A stretch of DNA of 53,857 bases from Lachnospiraceae bacterium (GCA_024687305.1 JAILEQ010000104.1:1-53857); one strand, 5' to 3'; positions 1 to 9,518 are shown, numbered from the stretch's first letter. The notes: generated by a model from the letters alone, not told the origin. Numbers and translations are program-made.

Positions 1-1031
1 TCTCTTATTTCGTCTCTTGCAACAATATTGCCCGATAATTCTTCGATAAGATCAAGTCGATGGTTCATGATTTCTTTATCAAGCAAAGGTTGTTCGATAT
101 AACTTCTTAAAAGTCTTCCGCCCATAGCGGTCTTTGTTTTATCAAGTACCCAAAGGAGCGATCCGCGTTTCTGCTTTTCGCGCATCGTCTCGATCAGTTC
201 AAGGTTTCGTCTGGTCGATGAATCAAGATGCATAAAGCTTCCCGATTCATAAGGTTTGATATTATCAAGATTCTGTAAGGCATTCTTTTGAGTTTCGTAT
301 AAAAACTCAAGAACGGCACCTGCTGCGATCGTAGCGTTTTTATAGTCGGAAAGACCCAGACCTTCTATCGAATTGACTTTAAAGTGTTCCTTTAACTTAA
401 TAAGAGCTTCTTTTTCGTTAAAATAGTGCGAAGAAACGGCACTTAAAGAAATATTGCCTCTGGCCTTAAGAGCATCAAAAGGAAAATCCGACATAAGAAA
501 TGCATCGTTACAGATGATCTCACGCGGTGAATATCTGTTGATCTCATCGAGTATTCCGGCGATATCGTTAACTTCGGTGGCAAAGAAATCGCCGGTAGTT
601 ATATCAACAACACTTATTCCGGTTCCGTTTTCTAAATAAACCACACACATAAGAAAACTGTTTTCCGATGCGTCGATGGAATTTGTATCAAGATTGGTTC
701 CCCTGGAAACGATCCTTACAACTTCTCTTTTAACAAGTCCTTTTGCGGTGGCCGGATCTTCCGTCTGTTCGCAGATAGCCACCTTATAGCCTTTGTTAAC
801 AAGACGGTTCAGATAATTGTCCACTGCATGAAAAGGGACTCCGCACATGGGAGCCTTCTCTTCGTTACCGCACGCCTTGCCTGTCAGAGTCAGTTCGAGC
901 TCTTTTGAGGCTATGAGCGCGTCATCAAAAAACATTTCATAAAAATCACCGAGTCTGTAAAAAAGTATGCAATCCTTGTATTCGTTTTTCGTTTCAAGAT
1001 ATTGCATCATCATCGGCGTATATTCGGCCAT
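1..1031 (-). CDS. mutS: DNA mismatch repair protein MutS, N-terminal part (cut by window edge)
   Basis: About 343 N-terminal residues are visible, against roughly 870 for a full MutS; the rest lies beyond position 1. The protein starts MAEYTPMMMQYLE and carries the mismatch-reading F-x-E motif (F30, E32, within GDFYEMFFDD). The connector domain follows, and then the start of the core domain (DSSTRRNLEL). MutS recognises base mismatches and small loops in DNA and recruits MutL. The ATPase domain is not in the window. The ATG at 1031 is preceded by an AAAGGAT-type ribosome site and lies 20 nt after miaB, an order common in Clostridia. The reading frame is intact as far as it can be seen. Confidence 0.96.
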   Translation of the reverse strand, partial: MAEYTPMMMQYLETKNEYKDCILFYRLGDFYEMFFDDALIASKELELTLTGKACGNEEKAPMCGVPFHAVDNYLNRLVNKGYKVAICEQTEDPATAKGLVKREVVRIVSRGTNLDTNSIDASENSFLMCVVYLENGTGISVVDITTGDFFATEVNDIAGILDEINRYSPREIICNDAFLMSDFPFDALKARGNISLSAVSSHYFNEKEALIKLKEHFKVNSIEGLGLSDYKNATIAAGAVLEFLYETQKNALQNLDNIKPYESGSFMHLDSSTRRNLELIETMREKQKRGSLLWVLDKTKTAMGGRLLRSYIEQPLLDKEIMNHRLDLIEELSGNIVARDEIR

Positions 1032-1051
1032 TTGATAATCCTTTCTTTTTA

Positions 1052-2422
1052 TCACACAAGTTCACCGGTATAATAAAACCCGTGAAACTCAGTGAGTTTA
1101 ACATCAACGATCTTACCGATAAGATCTTTGGAACCTTTAAGATGAACGACCGTATTGGAACTCATCCTGCCGTCTATAAACGTATCGTCGGATTCGTTTG
1201 CTTCTTCACAGAGAACCTTTACGGTACGACCCAAAAATCTTTCGGTCCTTTTTTTAGCCGTTTCTTGAACAACGCTCAATACCATATCGAAATGTTCTTT
1301 TACGATCTCGGGATCGACCTGTTCCATTTTTGCGGCCGGAGTGCCGGTCCTTATGGAGTATATAAATGTAAATGCGTTGTCAAATTCGGCTTTCTTTATT
1401 ACATCTATTGTATCCAATACCTCTTCTCTTGTCTCACCGGGAAATCCTACGATAATGTCCGTTGTTATGGAAATATCAGGCATTTTTTCTCTTATTTTGC
1501 GTACAAGTTCAAGATAGGATTCTTTATTATATCTTCTGTTCATAGCCTTCAATATCTTCGTGGAACCCGACTGTAAAGGCAAATGAATATGTGAGCATAT
1601 TTTTTTTGACGAAGCCATAACATCAATAAGCTCATCTGAAAGATCCTTCGGATGAGAAGTCATGAATCTTATTCTCTTAAGACCGTCAATCTTTTCGACC
1701 ATAGTAAGCAATTTTGCGAAAGATATCGGGTTTTCCAGGTTGTTTCCGTACGAATTGACATTTTGCCCGAGAAGCATTATCTCAACTACTCCGTCTTTTA
1801 CAAGTGATTCGATCTCTTCTATGATTTCTTCGGGCTTTCGGCTTCTTTCGCGTCCTCTGACGTAAGGCACTATGCAATAAGTACAGAAATTGTTGCATCC
1901 GAACATTATATTGATCCCGGATTTGAAAGGATACTTTCTTTTTACCGGAAGGTCTTCTTTTATGATATCCGTATCGTCCCAAATTTCGGTATATTTATCG
2001 CGTTCATACATTTCGACAAGAAGTCTCGGAAAATCAAAAAGATTGTGTGTTCCGAAGATCAGATCCACAAAACCGTAACTATTTTTTATCTTCTCAACAA
2101 CGGTTTCTTCCTGCATCATACATCCGCAAAGTGCGATCTTCATTGACGGATTTTTCTTTTTATAAGGTTTTAATGCCCCGAGACGGCCGTAGACACGCTG
2201 ATTGGCGTTATCTCTGATCGTACATGTATTGTAGATGATGAAATCGGCATCATCGCTATTTGTTTCGATAAAACCGGCCTCTGATAAGACCCCGAGAAGT
2301 TTCTCGGAATCTCTTGCATTCATTTGGCAACCGAAAGTCGTAACCTGGCAGGTGAGTTTTCTGCCGATGATTGACTCTTTTTCGGATATGATTTTTTTAA
2401 GTGTTTCCAAATACCCGTCCAA
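1052..2422 (-). CDS. miaB: tRNA-2-methylthio-N6-dimethylallyladenosine synthase MiaB
   Basis: Radical-SAM methylthiotransferase that adds a methylthio group to N6-isopentenyladenosine at position 37 of tRNAs. The N-terminal UPF0004 domain has its cluster cysteines at C32 (GCQMN), C67 (NTCTIR) and C101. The radical-SAM CxxxCxxC motif is at C176, C180 and C183. A C-terminal TRAM-like RNA-binding domain ends the protein. At 456 residues the length is normal for the family. The start is TTG, with AGGATACAAA just before it; no in-frame ATG precedes the conserved region, so the rare start seems real. It sits between fthC (17 nt upstream) and mutS, probably co-transcribed with both. Confidence 0.96.
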   Translation of the reverse strand: MDGYLETLKKIISEKESIIGRKLTCQVTTFGCQMNARDSEKLLGVLSEAGFIETNSDDADFIIYNTCTIRDNANQRVYGRLGALKPYKKKNPSMKIALCGCMMQEETVVEKIKNSYGFVDLIFGTHNLFDFPRLLVEMYERDKYTEIWDDTDIIKEDLPVKRKYPFKSGINIMFGCNNFCTYCIVPYVRGRERSRKPEEIIEEIESLVKDGVVEIMLLGQNVNSYGNNLENPISFAKLLTMVEKIDGLKRIRFMTSHPKDLSDELIDVMASSKKICSHIHLPLQSGSTKILKAMNRRYNKESYLELVRKIREKMPDISITTDIIVGFPGETREEVLDTIDVIKKAEFDNAFTFIYSIRTGTPAAKMEQVDPEIVKEHFDMVLSVVQETAKKRTERFLGRTVKVLCEEANESDDTFIDGRMSSNTVVHLKGSKDLIGKIVDVKLTEFHGFYYTGELV

Positions 2423-2439
2423 TTTGTATCCTGCTTTAC

Positions 2440-3045
2440 TTAGTATTTTAGAGAATTCAATGCTTCCAAAGGAGTATCTTCGGTAACTATGAAATCAAGT
2501 TTAACATCGGAATCGGTTGTGGGAAGCTTGTCAAAAAGCTGATAACCGAAACATATTCCGACAGTAAGTATATTTTCTTTGTCGGCAAGATAATTATCAT
2601 AATAGCCCTTGCCGTAACCGAGTCTTCCGTTCTCTTTATCAAAAGCTACTCCGGGAACGAGCATGAGTATCTTTTCGTTTTTGCATTTTTCATAATCAAA
2701 AACTCTCATGGGATCGCCCATAGGCTCCATGATACCCATATAACCGTTCACGAGTTCATAAGAAGAATCGATTCTGTAAAAGTCCATTCTTGCTTCGTCA
2801 AAGCCCTCAAGAACTTTGGGAAGGTAAACCTGCTTACCGATCATCAATGCTTCTTCCAAAACGGTGATTGTGCCGACTTCGCCGTGATAATCGGCATAAA
2901 GAAGCAATTTGTCGCATTCCCTGTAAACATTGCTTCTCAGTATCGTTCTCTCGATCGCTTTTGATGCTTCATTCCATATCTCTTTGGAAAGAGCTTCGCG
3001 TCTTGCCAACAGTTCCTTTCTGATCTCCTCTTTTTCTTTTGTCAT
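2440..3045 (-). CDS. fthC: 5-formyltetrahydrofolate cyclo-ligase
   Basis: ATP-dependent conversion of 5-formyl-THF to 5,10-methenyl-THF, which returns the storage or inhibitory folate form to the active one-carbon pool. The family signature, a glycine-rich stretch with GRLGYGKGYYD at residues 140-150, is clear and is preceded by LVPGVAFD. The length of 201 residues is typical. The ATG is preceded by AAAGGGAG. It belongs functionally with fhs and folD further upstream in the same minus-strand run, giving three folate one-carbon genes within 15 kb. Confidence 0.93.
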   Translation of the reverse strand: MTKEKEEIRKELLARREALSKEIWNEASKAIERTILRSNVYRECDKLLLYADYHGEVGTITVLEEALMIGKQVYLPKVLEGFDEARMDFYRIDSSYELVNGYMGIMEPMGDPMRVFDYEKCKNEKILMLVPGVAFDKENGRLGYGKGYYDNYLADKENILTVGICFGYQLFDKLPTTDSDVKLDFIVTEDTPLEALNSLKY

Positions 3046-3062
3046 TTTAAATCTCCCTTTTT

Positions 3063-3092
3063 GACGCCGCTTGCCTTAGGCAAAGCATCGTC
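3063..3092 (-). other. intercistronic hairpin over the stop of the DUF896 gene
   Basis: An imperfect stem (outer GACG/CGTC, inner TTGCC/GGCAA around TTA) overlaps the stop codon of the DUF896 gene and ends just before the fthC ribosome site. On the minus strand it is followed by AAAAAGGGAG, not by a U-run, so it is not a standard terminator. It may stabilise or space the message; that role is inference. Confidence 0.35.
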
Positions 3093-3306
3093 ATCCTTTG
3101 AAACTGTCCTTTGTCAGTTTGTGTATGCTTCCGTCTTTTTCGACTACATCGACATTGTCAAGTTGAACCTGAAGATTGTTCTTGACCGAATCGATATAGA
3201 GTTTTCGCATTTCTTTTTGTTCCTGTGCTTCTTCTTGTGTCAATTCTCTTTCTTTGGATAAATGATAAAGCTCATTGACCCGCTTTATTACTTCATCAAT
3301 CGTCAT
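3091..3306 (-). CDS. DUF896 (YnzC-like) small protein
   Basis: A 71-residue cytosolic protein of the DUF896/YnzC family, recognised from its helical-hairpin pattern: an N-terminal helix (IDEVIKRVNELYHLSKER), then LTQEEAQEQKEMRKLYID, then a short tail with HKLTKD. Family members form small helical bundles. B. subtilis YnzC lies in the SOS-regulated yneA operon, but the biochemical role is unknown. The start ATG has GAGGAAA upstream and overlaps the end of the flavoprotein gene by 11 nt, which suggests translational coupling. Confidence 0.85.
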   Translation of the reverse strand: MTIDEVIKRVNELYHLSKERELTQEEAQEQKEMRKLYIDSVKNNLQVQLDNVDVVEKDGSIHKLTKDSFKG

Positions 3307-4945
3307 TGATCATTTCCTCAAAACATTTATATTTTGCTGCGATCGCTTCAAAAACCTTCATTCCGTCCATCGCAGCGCTCATGATCCCGCCCGCATATCC
3401 GGCGCCTTCACCGGCGGGATACAGACCTTTATGAGATACGCTTTCAAACAACTCATCACGTTCAATCCTTATAGGTGATGATGTTCTGCTTTCAATACCG
3501 CTTAATATGACGTTATCTGCGGCAAAACCCGGTATTATCCTGTCAAAATACTCCATTCCCTCGACAAAAGTCTCGTTTATCTCATAAGGAAGTATATCAG
3601 ACAGTCGGGAATAAAGAAACCGTCCCTTACATTCCGGAGAGATCGAAAGCATATCGTCGGGTTCAACGTTATTCAGATCCGTAAGTCCGGATATGACTTC
3701 GTTTTTAAAATCTTTGTAATACTCAACGGGAATTGCTCCTCCCGCCAGATTATACGCATTTTCCTCTATTTTCTGCTGGAAATACATTCCCGCCAGAGGA
3801 TGGTCCGATCCAAAATCTTTCGTATCGACGGTAACTATTATCGCACTGTTGCTGTGACGTGAATCTCTTGCTTTATAACTCATTCCGTTCACACATGTTC
3901 TCGACATTTCGGATGAAGCATTTACAACATATCCGCCGGGACACATGCAAAAAGAATAAACTCCGCGTCCGTTGGAAGCTTTATAAGTGAGTTTATAAGT
4001 CGCCGTAGGAAGAAATTTGGTAAATTTGTTGTTTTCTCCGTACATGGCATCGTCTATGAATTTTCTGTCATGTTCCACTCTGAAGCCGACAGCGAATTCT
4101 TTTTGGCTTAACTTTATGTCTTTGTCATAAAGCATTGAAAACGTATTTCTTGCACTGTGACCTATCGCAAGGACACATACTTCGGCGGGATGTTTTATAT
4201 TTTTATTTATTACGATCTCACTTACTTTACCGTCATTAAAATTTATATCCGTTACTTCGGCATTAAATCTGAATTCGCCTCCGAAGGATTTGATCTTGTT
4301 TCTCAGATTCTTTATAACGTCAACAAGCACATCCGTTCCGATATGAGGTTTGGCGTCGGTAAGTATATTTTCGTCAGCCCCGCATTCGACAAAAAGTTCC
4401 AGTACGGCCTTGTTTCTTCCAAAATGGTCTTTTACAAGAGTGTTCAATTTGCCGTCGGAAAATGCTCCCGCACCACCTTCACCGAATTGAACGTTTGAAT
4501 TTCTTTTCAATACTCCCGTTCTGAAGAATTCTTCCACATCTTTTGTACGTATATCGATATCATAGCCTCTTTCAAATACGATCGGTCTGTAACCGTATTT
4601 GGCAAGATAATACGCGCAAAACAGTCCGGCCGGCCCCGCTCCTATGATAACTGGACGATTGTTCAATCTTTCGGCGCCGTTAACGATCGGACTATATTTT
4701 ATCTCTTTATAAAGACTCACTCTGTCAACCGGACATCTTTTCAAAACCGAATTCTCGTTTTTTACATCCACCAGCAAAGACAGTATAAAAAAGATCTCCG
4801 GCTTTTTTCTGGCGTCGATCGACAATTTTTCAATCTTTACAAAATTAATGTCGGAGTCGAAAACCTTTAAAACAGCGGCAGCTTTTTTTCTTAATTCATC
4901 ATATGTGTAGTTTGGATAAACCTTTATCTGGTTAACTAACAGCAT
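3296..4945 (-). CDS. FAD-dependent dehydrogenase (COG2509-type NAD(P)/FAD oxidoreductase)
   Basis: Flavoprotein of about 549 residues. After an N-terminal alpha/beta region of about 90 residues there is a dinucleotide-binding GAGPAG motif (residues 102-107), a central FGEGGAGAFSDGKLN stretch, and a C-terminal FAD-closing segment (GLYPAGEGAGYAGGIMSAA). That order matches uncharacterised COG2509 dehydrogenases. The substrate is unknown. I place the start at the ATG at 4945 because an AGGAG lies 8 nt upstream and the MLLVNQIK beginning fits; a longer in-frame extension reaches 4984. The gene overlaps its upstream neighbour, another flavoprotein, by 10 nt. Confidence 0.86.
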   Translation of the reverse strand: MLLVNQIKVYPNYTYDELRKKAAAVLKVFDSDINFVKIEKLSIDARKKPEIFFILSLLVDVKNENSVLKRCPVDRVSLYKEIKYSPIVNGAERLNNRPVIIGAGPAGLFCAYYLAKYGYRPIVFERGYDIDIRTKDVEEFFRTGVLKRNSNVQFGEGGAGAFSDGKLNTLVKDHFGRNKAVLELFVECGADENILTDAKPHIGTDVLVDVIKNLRNKIKSFGGEFRFNAEVTDINFNDGKVSEIVINKNIKHPAEVCVLAIGHSARNTFSMLYDKDIKLSQKEFAVGFRVEHDRKFIDDAMYGENNKFTKFLPTATYKLTYKASNGRGVYSFCMCPGGYVVNASSEMSRTCVNGMSYKARDSRHSNSAIIVTVDTKDFGSDHPLAGMYFQQKIEENAYNLAGGAIPVEYYKDFKNEVISGLTDLNNVEPDDMLSISPECKGRFLYSRLSDILPYEINETFVEGMEYFDRIIPGFAADNVILSGIESRTSSPIRIERDELFESVSHKGLYPAGEGAGYAGGIMSAAMDGMKVFEAIAAKYKCFEEMINDD

Positions 4946-6168
4946 GCCTTTTCTCCTGCGATCACTCCCGATGTAAAGGCCCATTGAAGATTATATCCTC
5001 CGCACGGTCCACATACATCGATCAGTTCACCGGTCACAAACAGTCCGGGAACCGCTTTTATCTCAAGATCGTTTGTAAGTTCATTTGTATTCAACCCGCC
5101 AACGCATGCCTGCGCAGATTCAAACCCCGCCGCATCCAAAATATTGAATGTGACATTTTTAATACGATCGAGTATTTCAAACAGTTTAGCTTTTGTGATA
5201 TCCGAAACGGGAGTATCATGTTTTATATTGCAAAGATCAAGGATCATATCCGAAAGCTTGTCTTTCATAAAACCGTTTAAAAGTTCGCGTATACTCTTCT
5301 CGTTGTTAAGAAGCAAACTTACCAAAGCGAATTCTTTGAACTCTTCAAATCCCGCATCGTCATATTCCGGCAAAAGATCGATTCTGACAGTCATTTTGTC
5401 GTTATTATTGTATTTACCGGCACAATGATTGCTCAGATTAAAAATACATATTCCGGAAACACCCATTTCCCAGAAAAGTATCTCCCCGAACTCTTCTTTT
5501 ACGACCTTTTCGTTTATTAAAAGACTTACTTTTGCTTCGTTTCTGACACCTTTTACGGTTTCGAAATCATATCCGCCAAGTTTAAGTTTGCAAAGCCCGG
5601 GAACAAACGGTTTAAAGCTTAAACCAAACGGATTTAAAAGTTTCGATCCGTTTTCTTTCTCCCCTTTTATCAGTCCCGCTTTCGAACCGGTCGACAGAAT
5701 GACTTTGTCAAATTCATATCTCTTTTTATCGCCTTCGACGGATATCAAAAATCTGTCTTGTTTTTTATCTATAAGATTCACGAAAGAATCGAGTTTTATC
5801 CTGATATCATAGATCGATGCCTCTTTAAGCAAAACGGCGGAAACGCTCGTAGCCTGTTCACTTAAAGGATACACATAGCCATTTTTGTCCTTGGTCATCA
5901 ATCCGAGCGTCTTAAAAAAATGAATAAGGTCATTGTTGGAAAAAGAAAACATTTTATCTTTAACAAAATCAATGTCGGATGACACATATTCATTAATATC
6001 GATCGATGAATTTGTAAGGTTGCATTTGCCGTTGCCGGTACGAAGAAGCTTTTTTAACGGTTCTGCATTTTTTTCAAAAACAGTAACTCTCGCACCGTTT
6101 TTGGCGGCAAAGAGTGCAGCCGTGATACCGCTGGCTCCGGCGCCGATAACAGCCACATCATATCTCAT
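4936..6168 (-). CDS. HI0933/BaiN-family flavoprotein
   Basis: A 410-residue NAD(P)/FAD-dependent oxidoreductase of the HI0933-like family (also annotated YhiN, BaiN or RdsA). The N-terminal Rossmann motif is GAGASG (residues 9-14). The family signature RTGNGKCNLTN follows at about residue 43, and GGYNLQWAFTSG lies near the C-terminus. In some gut Clostridia a homologue (BaiN) reduces a bile-acid intermediate, but many members are generic reductases, so I do not assign a substrate. It overlaps the next flavoprotein gene by 10 nt; two unrelated-looking flavoproteins are therefore translated in tandem. Confidence 0.88.
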   Translation of the reverse strand: MRYDVAVIGAGASGITAALFAAKNGARVTVFEKNAEPLKKLLRTGNGKCNLTNSSIDINEYVSSDIDFVKDKMFSFSNNDLIHFFKTLGLMTKDKNGYVYPLSEQATSVSAVLLKEASIYDIRIKLDSFVNLIDKKQDRFLISVEGDKKRYEFDKVILSTGSKAGLIKGEKENGSKLLNPFGLSFKPFVPGLCKLKLGGYDFETVKGVRNEAKVSLLINEKVVKEEFGEILFWEMGVSGICIFNLSNHCAGKYNNNDKMTVRIDLLPEYDDAGFEEFKEFALVSLLLNNEKSIRELLNGFMKDKLSDMILDLCNIKHDTPVSDITKAKLFEILDRIKNVTFNILDAAGFESAQACVGGLNTNELTNDLEIKAVPGLFVTGELIDVCGPCGGYNLQWAFTSGVIAGEKACC

Positions 6169-6185
6169 ATTATTCTTCCGTTCGT

Positions 6186-7838
6186 CTATTTTATGAATCT
6201 GAAAATCGAAAGCAGTTTATTCCCGCCGGGTATTGCCGACAACTCTTCTCTGGTTATACCTTTTATAACAACCATAGATATAAAATACACAACGATCCCG
6301 ACTATTATCTCAAACAAGATGAGAATCCTTGAAAACGTTCCGTGTAACAACAACTTGTTCATCAAAAACAGTATAGCGCCCATTACCGCAGAACTTGCAA
6401 GCGGATAGATGAACGTTTTCATATATTCCTGACTGTAGCCGATCGCTTTTTTTATCGACAGTACATTCAAAACACATATGATGAGCGAAAAGAAGTTATT
6501 CGATAAAGCTACCGCATAAATGTTTAAATTTGTAAACTTAAGCAGGCATGTAAGCAATGTAACGTGTACCGCCAATGCAATAAGACCGTGGATTATAGGC
6601 TTGCTCAATTTGCTCATTCCCTGCAGAATGCCGTTGGTGAGCGTCGAGAACGAGAATAAAACAATGCCGGCCGCACCGATCCTCAGAAGCATGGGGCCCG
6701 TTTCGGTTGTCGTTGAAAACAAAAGAAACATTACTTCGTTTGCCAAAACAAATATACCCATTGCGCAGGGGATCGAAATAAGCATTGTGATCCTTATGAC
6801 ACGACCTATCTTATCTCTTGCTTCGTCATAAGCTTTTCTTCGCATTATACCCGCAAGCGTGGGAACGCTTGAAGCTCCCATTGCATTGGACATTGCAATC
6901 GGAACACCTATCAGTACAAGATAGTTTCCCGAATAAATTCCCCAGTTGATGGATTTGATATCTATAAGGCCTTTTTCGACCATTATCCTGTTATGAATAT
7001 ATTGGTCCAAAAAGTTTGATATATTGTTTACGGTTGCACTTAGAACAACCGGTACGATCGTTAATATAAGAACTTTATATACATAAAATGTGCTTTCAAT
7101 CTTATCGGACGGATCTCGTAACACTTTCTTTTTAAATGATATGCTGTATCTTTTATAGATAAAAAACAGGAAAAGCAAAGCGACAAGCGCGCCTACACTG
7201 CAGCCAAGAGTGGCTCCGGCAGCACCGTAAGCGCTCTTATACTTGTCATTTAACAGTATTCTTCCGACTTTTTCCCCTTTTTTAACAAGAAGATACGATG
7301 CACTCAGACTCACTGCTATAAGAACGATCTGTTCGATGAGCTGAGACACCGCGGTCGGCACCATAGTGCCCTGACCCTGGAAAAAGCCTCTGAAAACTCC
7401 CATTATCGCAACTACGAAAAGTGTGGGAGCCAAAACTCTCAAAGCAAGAAAACTCATGGGTTCGTTGATCATTGAAGACAAAGAACCGGCAGATATAAAT
7501 ACTAAAACAGATGATATCAAGCCTACTATAAAAGCAAAAGTAAGCGTACATCTGAATATCTTATAAGCGTTTTTGTATTGTCCTTTGTTTACTCTTGCAG
7601 CAACAAGTTTTGATACCGACAAAGGAATGGCATACGAAGAAACAGTCAGAACAATGCTGTAAATCTCATAAGCGGCCGAATAATAACTGCTGCCGTAATT
7701 ACCGATAATGTAGTACTGGGGAATTCTCTTGATCAATCCCAGCATTCGTACCAATACACCCGCAAAGGCAAGTATACCGCCCTGTACTATGAAATTGTTA
7801 AGTCCGCTGTTTCCGGTTTTTTTGTCATTTAAAGACAT
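6186..7838 (-). CDS. SpoVB/MurJ-type polysaccharide or lipid II flippase
   Basis: A 550-residue polytopic membrane protein of the MATE/MVF superfamily. About 14 hydrophobic segments run through the protein, and it starts with a motif typical of SpoVB/YtgP proteins (GILAFAGVLVRMLGLIKRIP). Members flip lipid-linked cell-wall precursors, or support spore cortex formation when sporulation-specific. I cannot separate the housekeeping lipid II flippase from the sporulation paralogue from sequence alone, and the neighbours (ybeY, phoH) do not decide it. The ATG overlaps the ybeY stop in TAATG, with GGGAG inside the ybeY end as ribosome site. Confidence 0.87.
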   Translation of the reverse strand: MSLNDKKTGNSGLNNFIVQGGILAFAGVLVRMLGLIKRIPQYYIIGNYGSSYYSAAYEIYSIVLTVSSYAIPLSVSKLVAARVNKGQYKNAYKIFRCTLTFAFIVGLISSVLVFISAGSLSSMINEPMSFLALRVLAPTLFVVAIMGVFRGFFQGQGTMVPTAVSQLIEQIVLIAVSLSASYLLVKKGEKVGRILLNDKYKSAYGAAGATLGCSVGALVALLFLFFIYKRYSISFKKKVLRDPSDKIESTFYVYKVLILTIVPVVLSATVNNISNFLDQYIHNRIMVEKGLIDIKSINWGIYSGNYLVLIGVPIAMSNAMGASSVPTLAGIMRRKAYDEARDKIGRVIRITMLISIPCAMGIFVLANEVMFLLFSTTTETGPMLLRIGAAGIVLFSFSTLTNGILQGMSKLSKPIIHGLIALAVHVTLLTCLLKFTNLNIYAVALSNNFFSLIICVLNVLSIKKAIGYSQEYMKTFIYPLASSAVMGAILFLMNKLLLHGTFSRILILFEIIVGIVVYFISMVVIKGITREELSAIPGGNKLLSIFRFIK

Positions 7839-8344
7839 TAATCCGTCTCCCGTGTAATCCCAACCGTATCAAGTATTTTTCTCTGGTAATCTTCCATAAC
7901 CGTCCGCTCATTTTCCGTTTCATGATCAAATCCGGACAGATGAAGAAGGCTGTGAGTGATCAGAAAAGCGATCTCCCTTTTAAAAGAATGACCGTATTCC
8001 AAAGCCTGTGAATGTGCATGCTCAAGAGATATCATAATATCTCCGAGGATAAGTTCTTTCGTATCGGGATCGAAATATTCAAAAGAATCCTTTTGAATTA
8101 TCGAAAAATCTCCCGGCGTTTCAAATTCTATGGCCGGGAAAGAAAGAACATCTGTAGCGCGGTCTATTCCCCTGAATTCTTTGTTTATATTGCGTATCGT
8201 TTCATCATCTGTAAAAGAGACATTTAAGCTTACTTCATACGGAATGTCAAATGTCCTGATAAGCTCATTTGTAAGCGTTGATATGAGTTTATCCACATCA
8301 AAAGATAATTGTTCCTCTGTCTCATTTTCAACGTAAAAAGTCAT
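7838..8344 (-). CDS. ybeY: endoribonuclease YbeY (16S rRNA maturation)
   Basis: Metal-dependent RNase needed for 16S rRNA 3-prime processing and ribosome quality control. The zinc-binding H-x3-H-x5-H motif is present at H131, H135 and H141 (HSLLHLSGFDH). The upstream family motif RATDVLSFP is at about residues 62-70. The length (168) is normal. It overlaps the PgpH-like gene by 17 nt and the flippase gene by 1 nt. The order phoH, pgpH-like, ybeY is the standard Firmicutes arrangement. Confidence 0.95.
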   Translation of the reverse strand: MTFYVENETEEQLSFDVDKLISTLTNELIRTFDIPYEVSLNVSFTDDETIRNINKEFRGIDRATDVLSFPAIEFETPGDFSIIQKDSFEYFDPDTKELILGDIMISLEHAHSQALEYGHSFKREIAFLITHSLLHLSGFDHETENERTVMEDYQRKILDTVGITRETD

Positions 8345-9518
8345 AATAAAGCGTCTCCCTCTTCATTATCTCTCTTACATTTCTAAGGTCTCTTTGCGTC
8401 ATATCGGAATCGCCCAATGCGTTCTTTATATAATGCTTGTCAAGAAGTGTGTCTATCAGTTCGCCGTAATCAACTTTCTTTTGATTATCGGCCGCAAATA
8501 TCTGCATGATCGATGATATAAGTTTATCCGAAAGATATACGATACAAGCTTCTTTTTTGATCAAAGGAGCTGTTTTGTCGGAAAACTCAACCACAGTTTC
8601 GGCTGCTTCCGGAGGAAAATTATTTTCTTTAACAAAATTGACCATTGCGTCATGATCGAAGTCAAAGCTTTTCTTTATGCGATGATAATAGGCCAGGTTT
8701 TTGGCCATATCAACGTTGCAGCCGCATGCGAGCGCGATCCTTTCGGCAAGGTATGCAGTATGAATCGATCTTAAATATTCCTCTTTGGAAACCTCTTTTA
8801 ACTTTGCCAAAGCATGATATTCCTGATCGTTAAGTTCGAGATATTTGTTGCGATATCTGTTAGCTATTGTGTCGTTGAAATATTTTAATATCCAAAACAG
8901 TACGATCGTATTGATAGCTACGTTTACGATCGGCATAATAAACTGTTCAAACGACAATTCCTTGTTTTCAAGGAAAATAAATCCGGCGGTCTCAAGTACG
9001 AACAACGCCACCACGGACATGAATATCGAAAATGAAACCTTAAAGTATTCATCGATCGATCTAAATAAAGTAATGGCTATCATTGCAGAAAGAAAATGTA
9101 CAATAAAAGTCTTTACATCCGGCTGACCCGAAAGCAATGTCGTTAAGCCTATAAGACCGGTCGAAGCAAATACCGAAACCGTCGAATTTGAAAACAAAGA
9201 CAATGAGACACACAATGCCACAAACATCCAGCCGGATCTTTCGGAAAATGGATAAAGCAGGCTGAGTACCAGAGATATCTCATATACGATCAAAAATCTG
9301 TATAAGTGTTCGGCATTGTCGTATTCAAAAACCTTGTGCATTAACTCATAGTAAAAAGAAAAAGTCAAAAACAAGGAAAAAAAACCACATAAAACACCGA
9401 TACAGAGCATATCACCGTAATTCTTTTTATACAGAAACATTGCTCCGACGGTAAGTATGATCGTAGATAAAAATATGATAATACCTACAATGATCGATTG
9501 CTTTTTATTGTAAGTCAC
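8328..9518 (-). CDS. PgpH/YqfF-like membrane protein with shortened, degenerate HD domain
   Basis: The protein occupies the place of pgpH (7TMR-HD c-di-AMP phosphodiesterase) between phoH and ybeY but has only 396 residues; PgpH is about 700. About seven hydrophobic helices fill residues 8-215. The large extracellular domain that precedes them in PgpH is absent. The cytosolic part (about 230-396) aligns by eye with the HD domain: HTAYLAERIA at 253 matches the first helix, but the HD doublet in YYHDIGK reads YYHRIKK (277-283). The histidine pair of the later qHHG motif is also missing. A matching EACIVYLSDKL helix follows. I infer loss of hydrolase activity, perhaps leaving a binding role. The start is GTG, sharing one base with the phoH stop (TAGTG). 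Confidence 0.72.
   Translation of the reverse strand: MTYNKKQSIIVGIIIFLSTIILTVGAMFLYKKNYGDMLCIGVLCGFFSLFLTFSFYYELMHKVFEYDNAEHLYRFLIVYEISLVLSLLYPFSERSGWMFVALCVSLSLFSNSTVSVFASTGLIGLTTLLSGQPDVKTFIVHFLSAMIAITLFRSIDEYFKVSFSIFMSVVALFVLETAGFIFLENKELSFEQFIMPIVNVAINTIVLFWILKYFNDTIANRYRNKYLELNDQEYHALAKLKEVSKEEYLRSIHTAYLAERIALACGCNVDMAKNLAYYHRIKKSFDFDHDAMVNFVKENNFPPEAAETVVEFSDKTAPLIKKEACIVYLSDKLISSIMQIFAADNQKKVDYGELIDTLLDKHYIKNALGDSDMTQRDLRNVREIMKRETLYYDFLR

Noticed and set aside
4946..4984. N-terminal extension of the COG2509-type flavoprotein
   Set aside because: A better start exists at 4945 with AGGAG 8 nt upstream; the extension overlaps the upstream gene without need.
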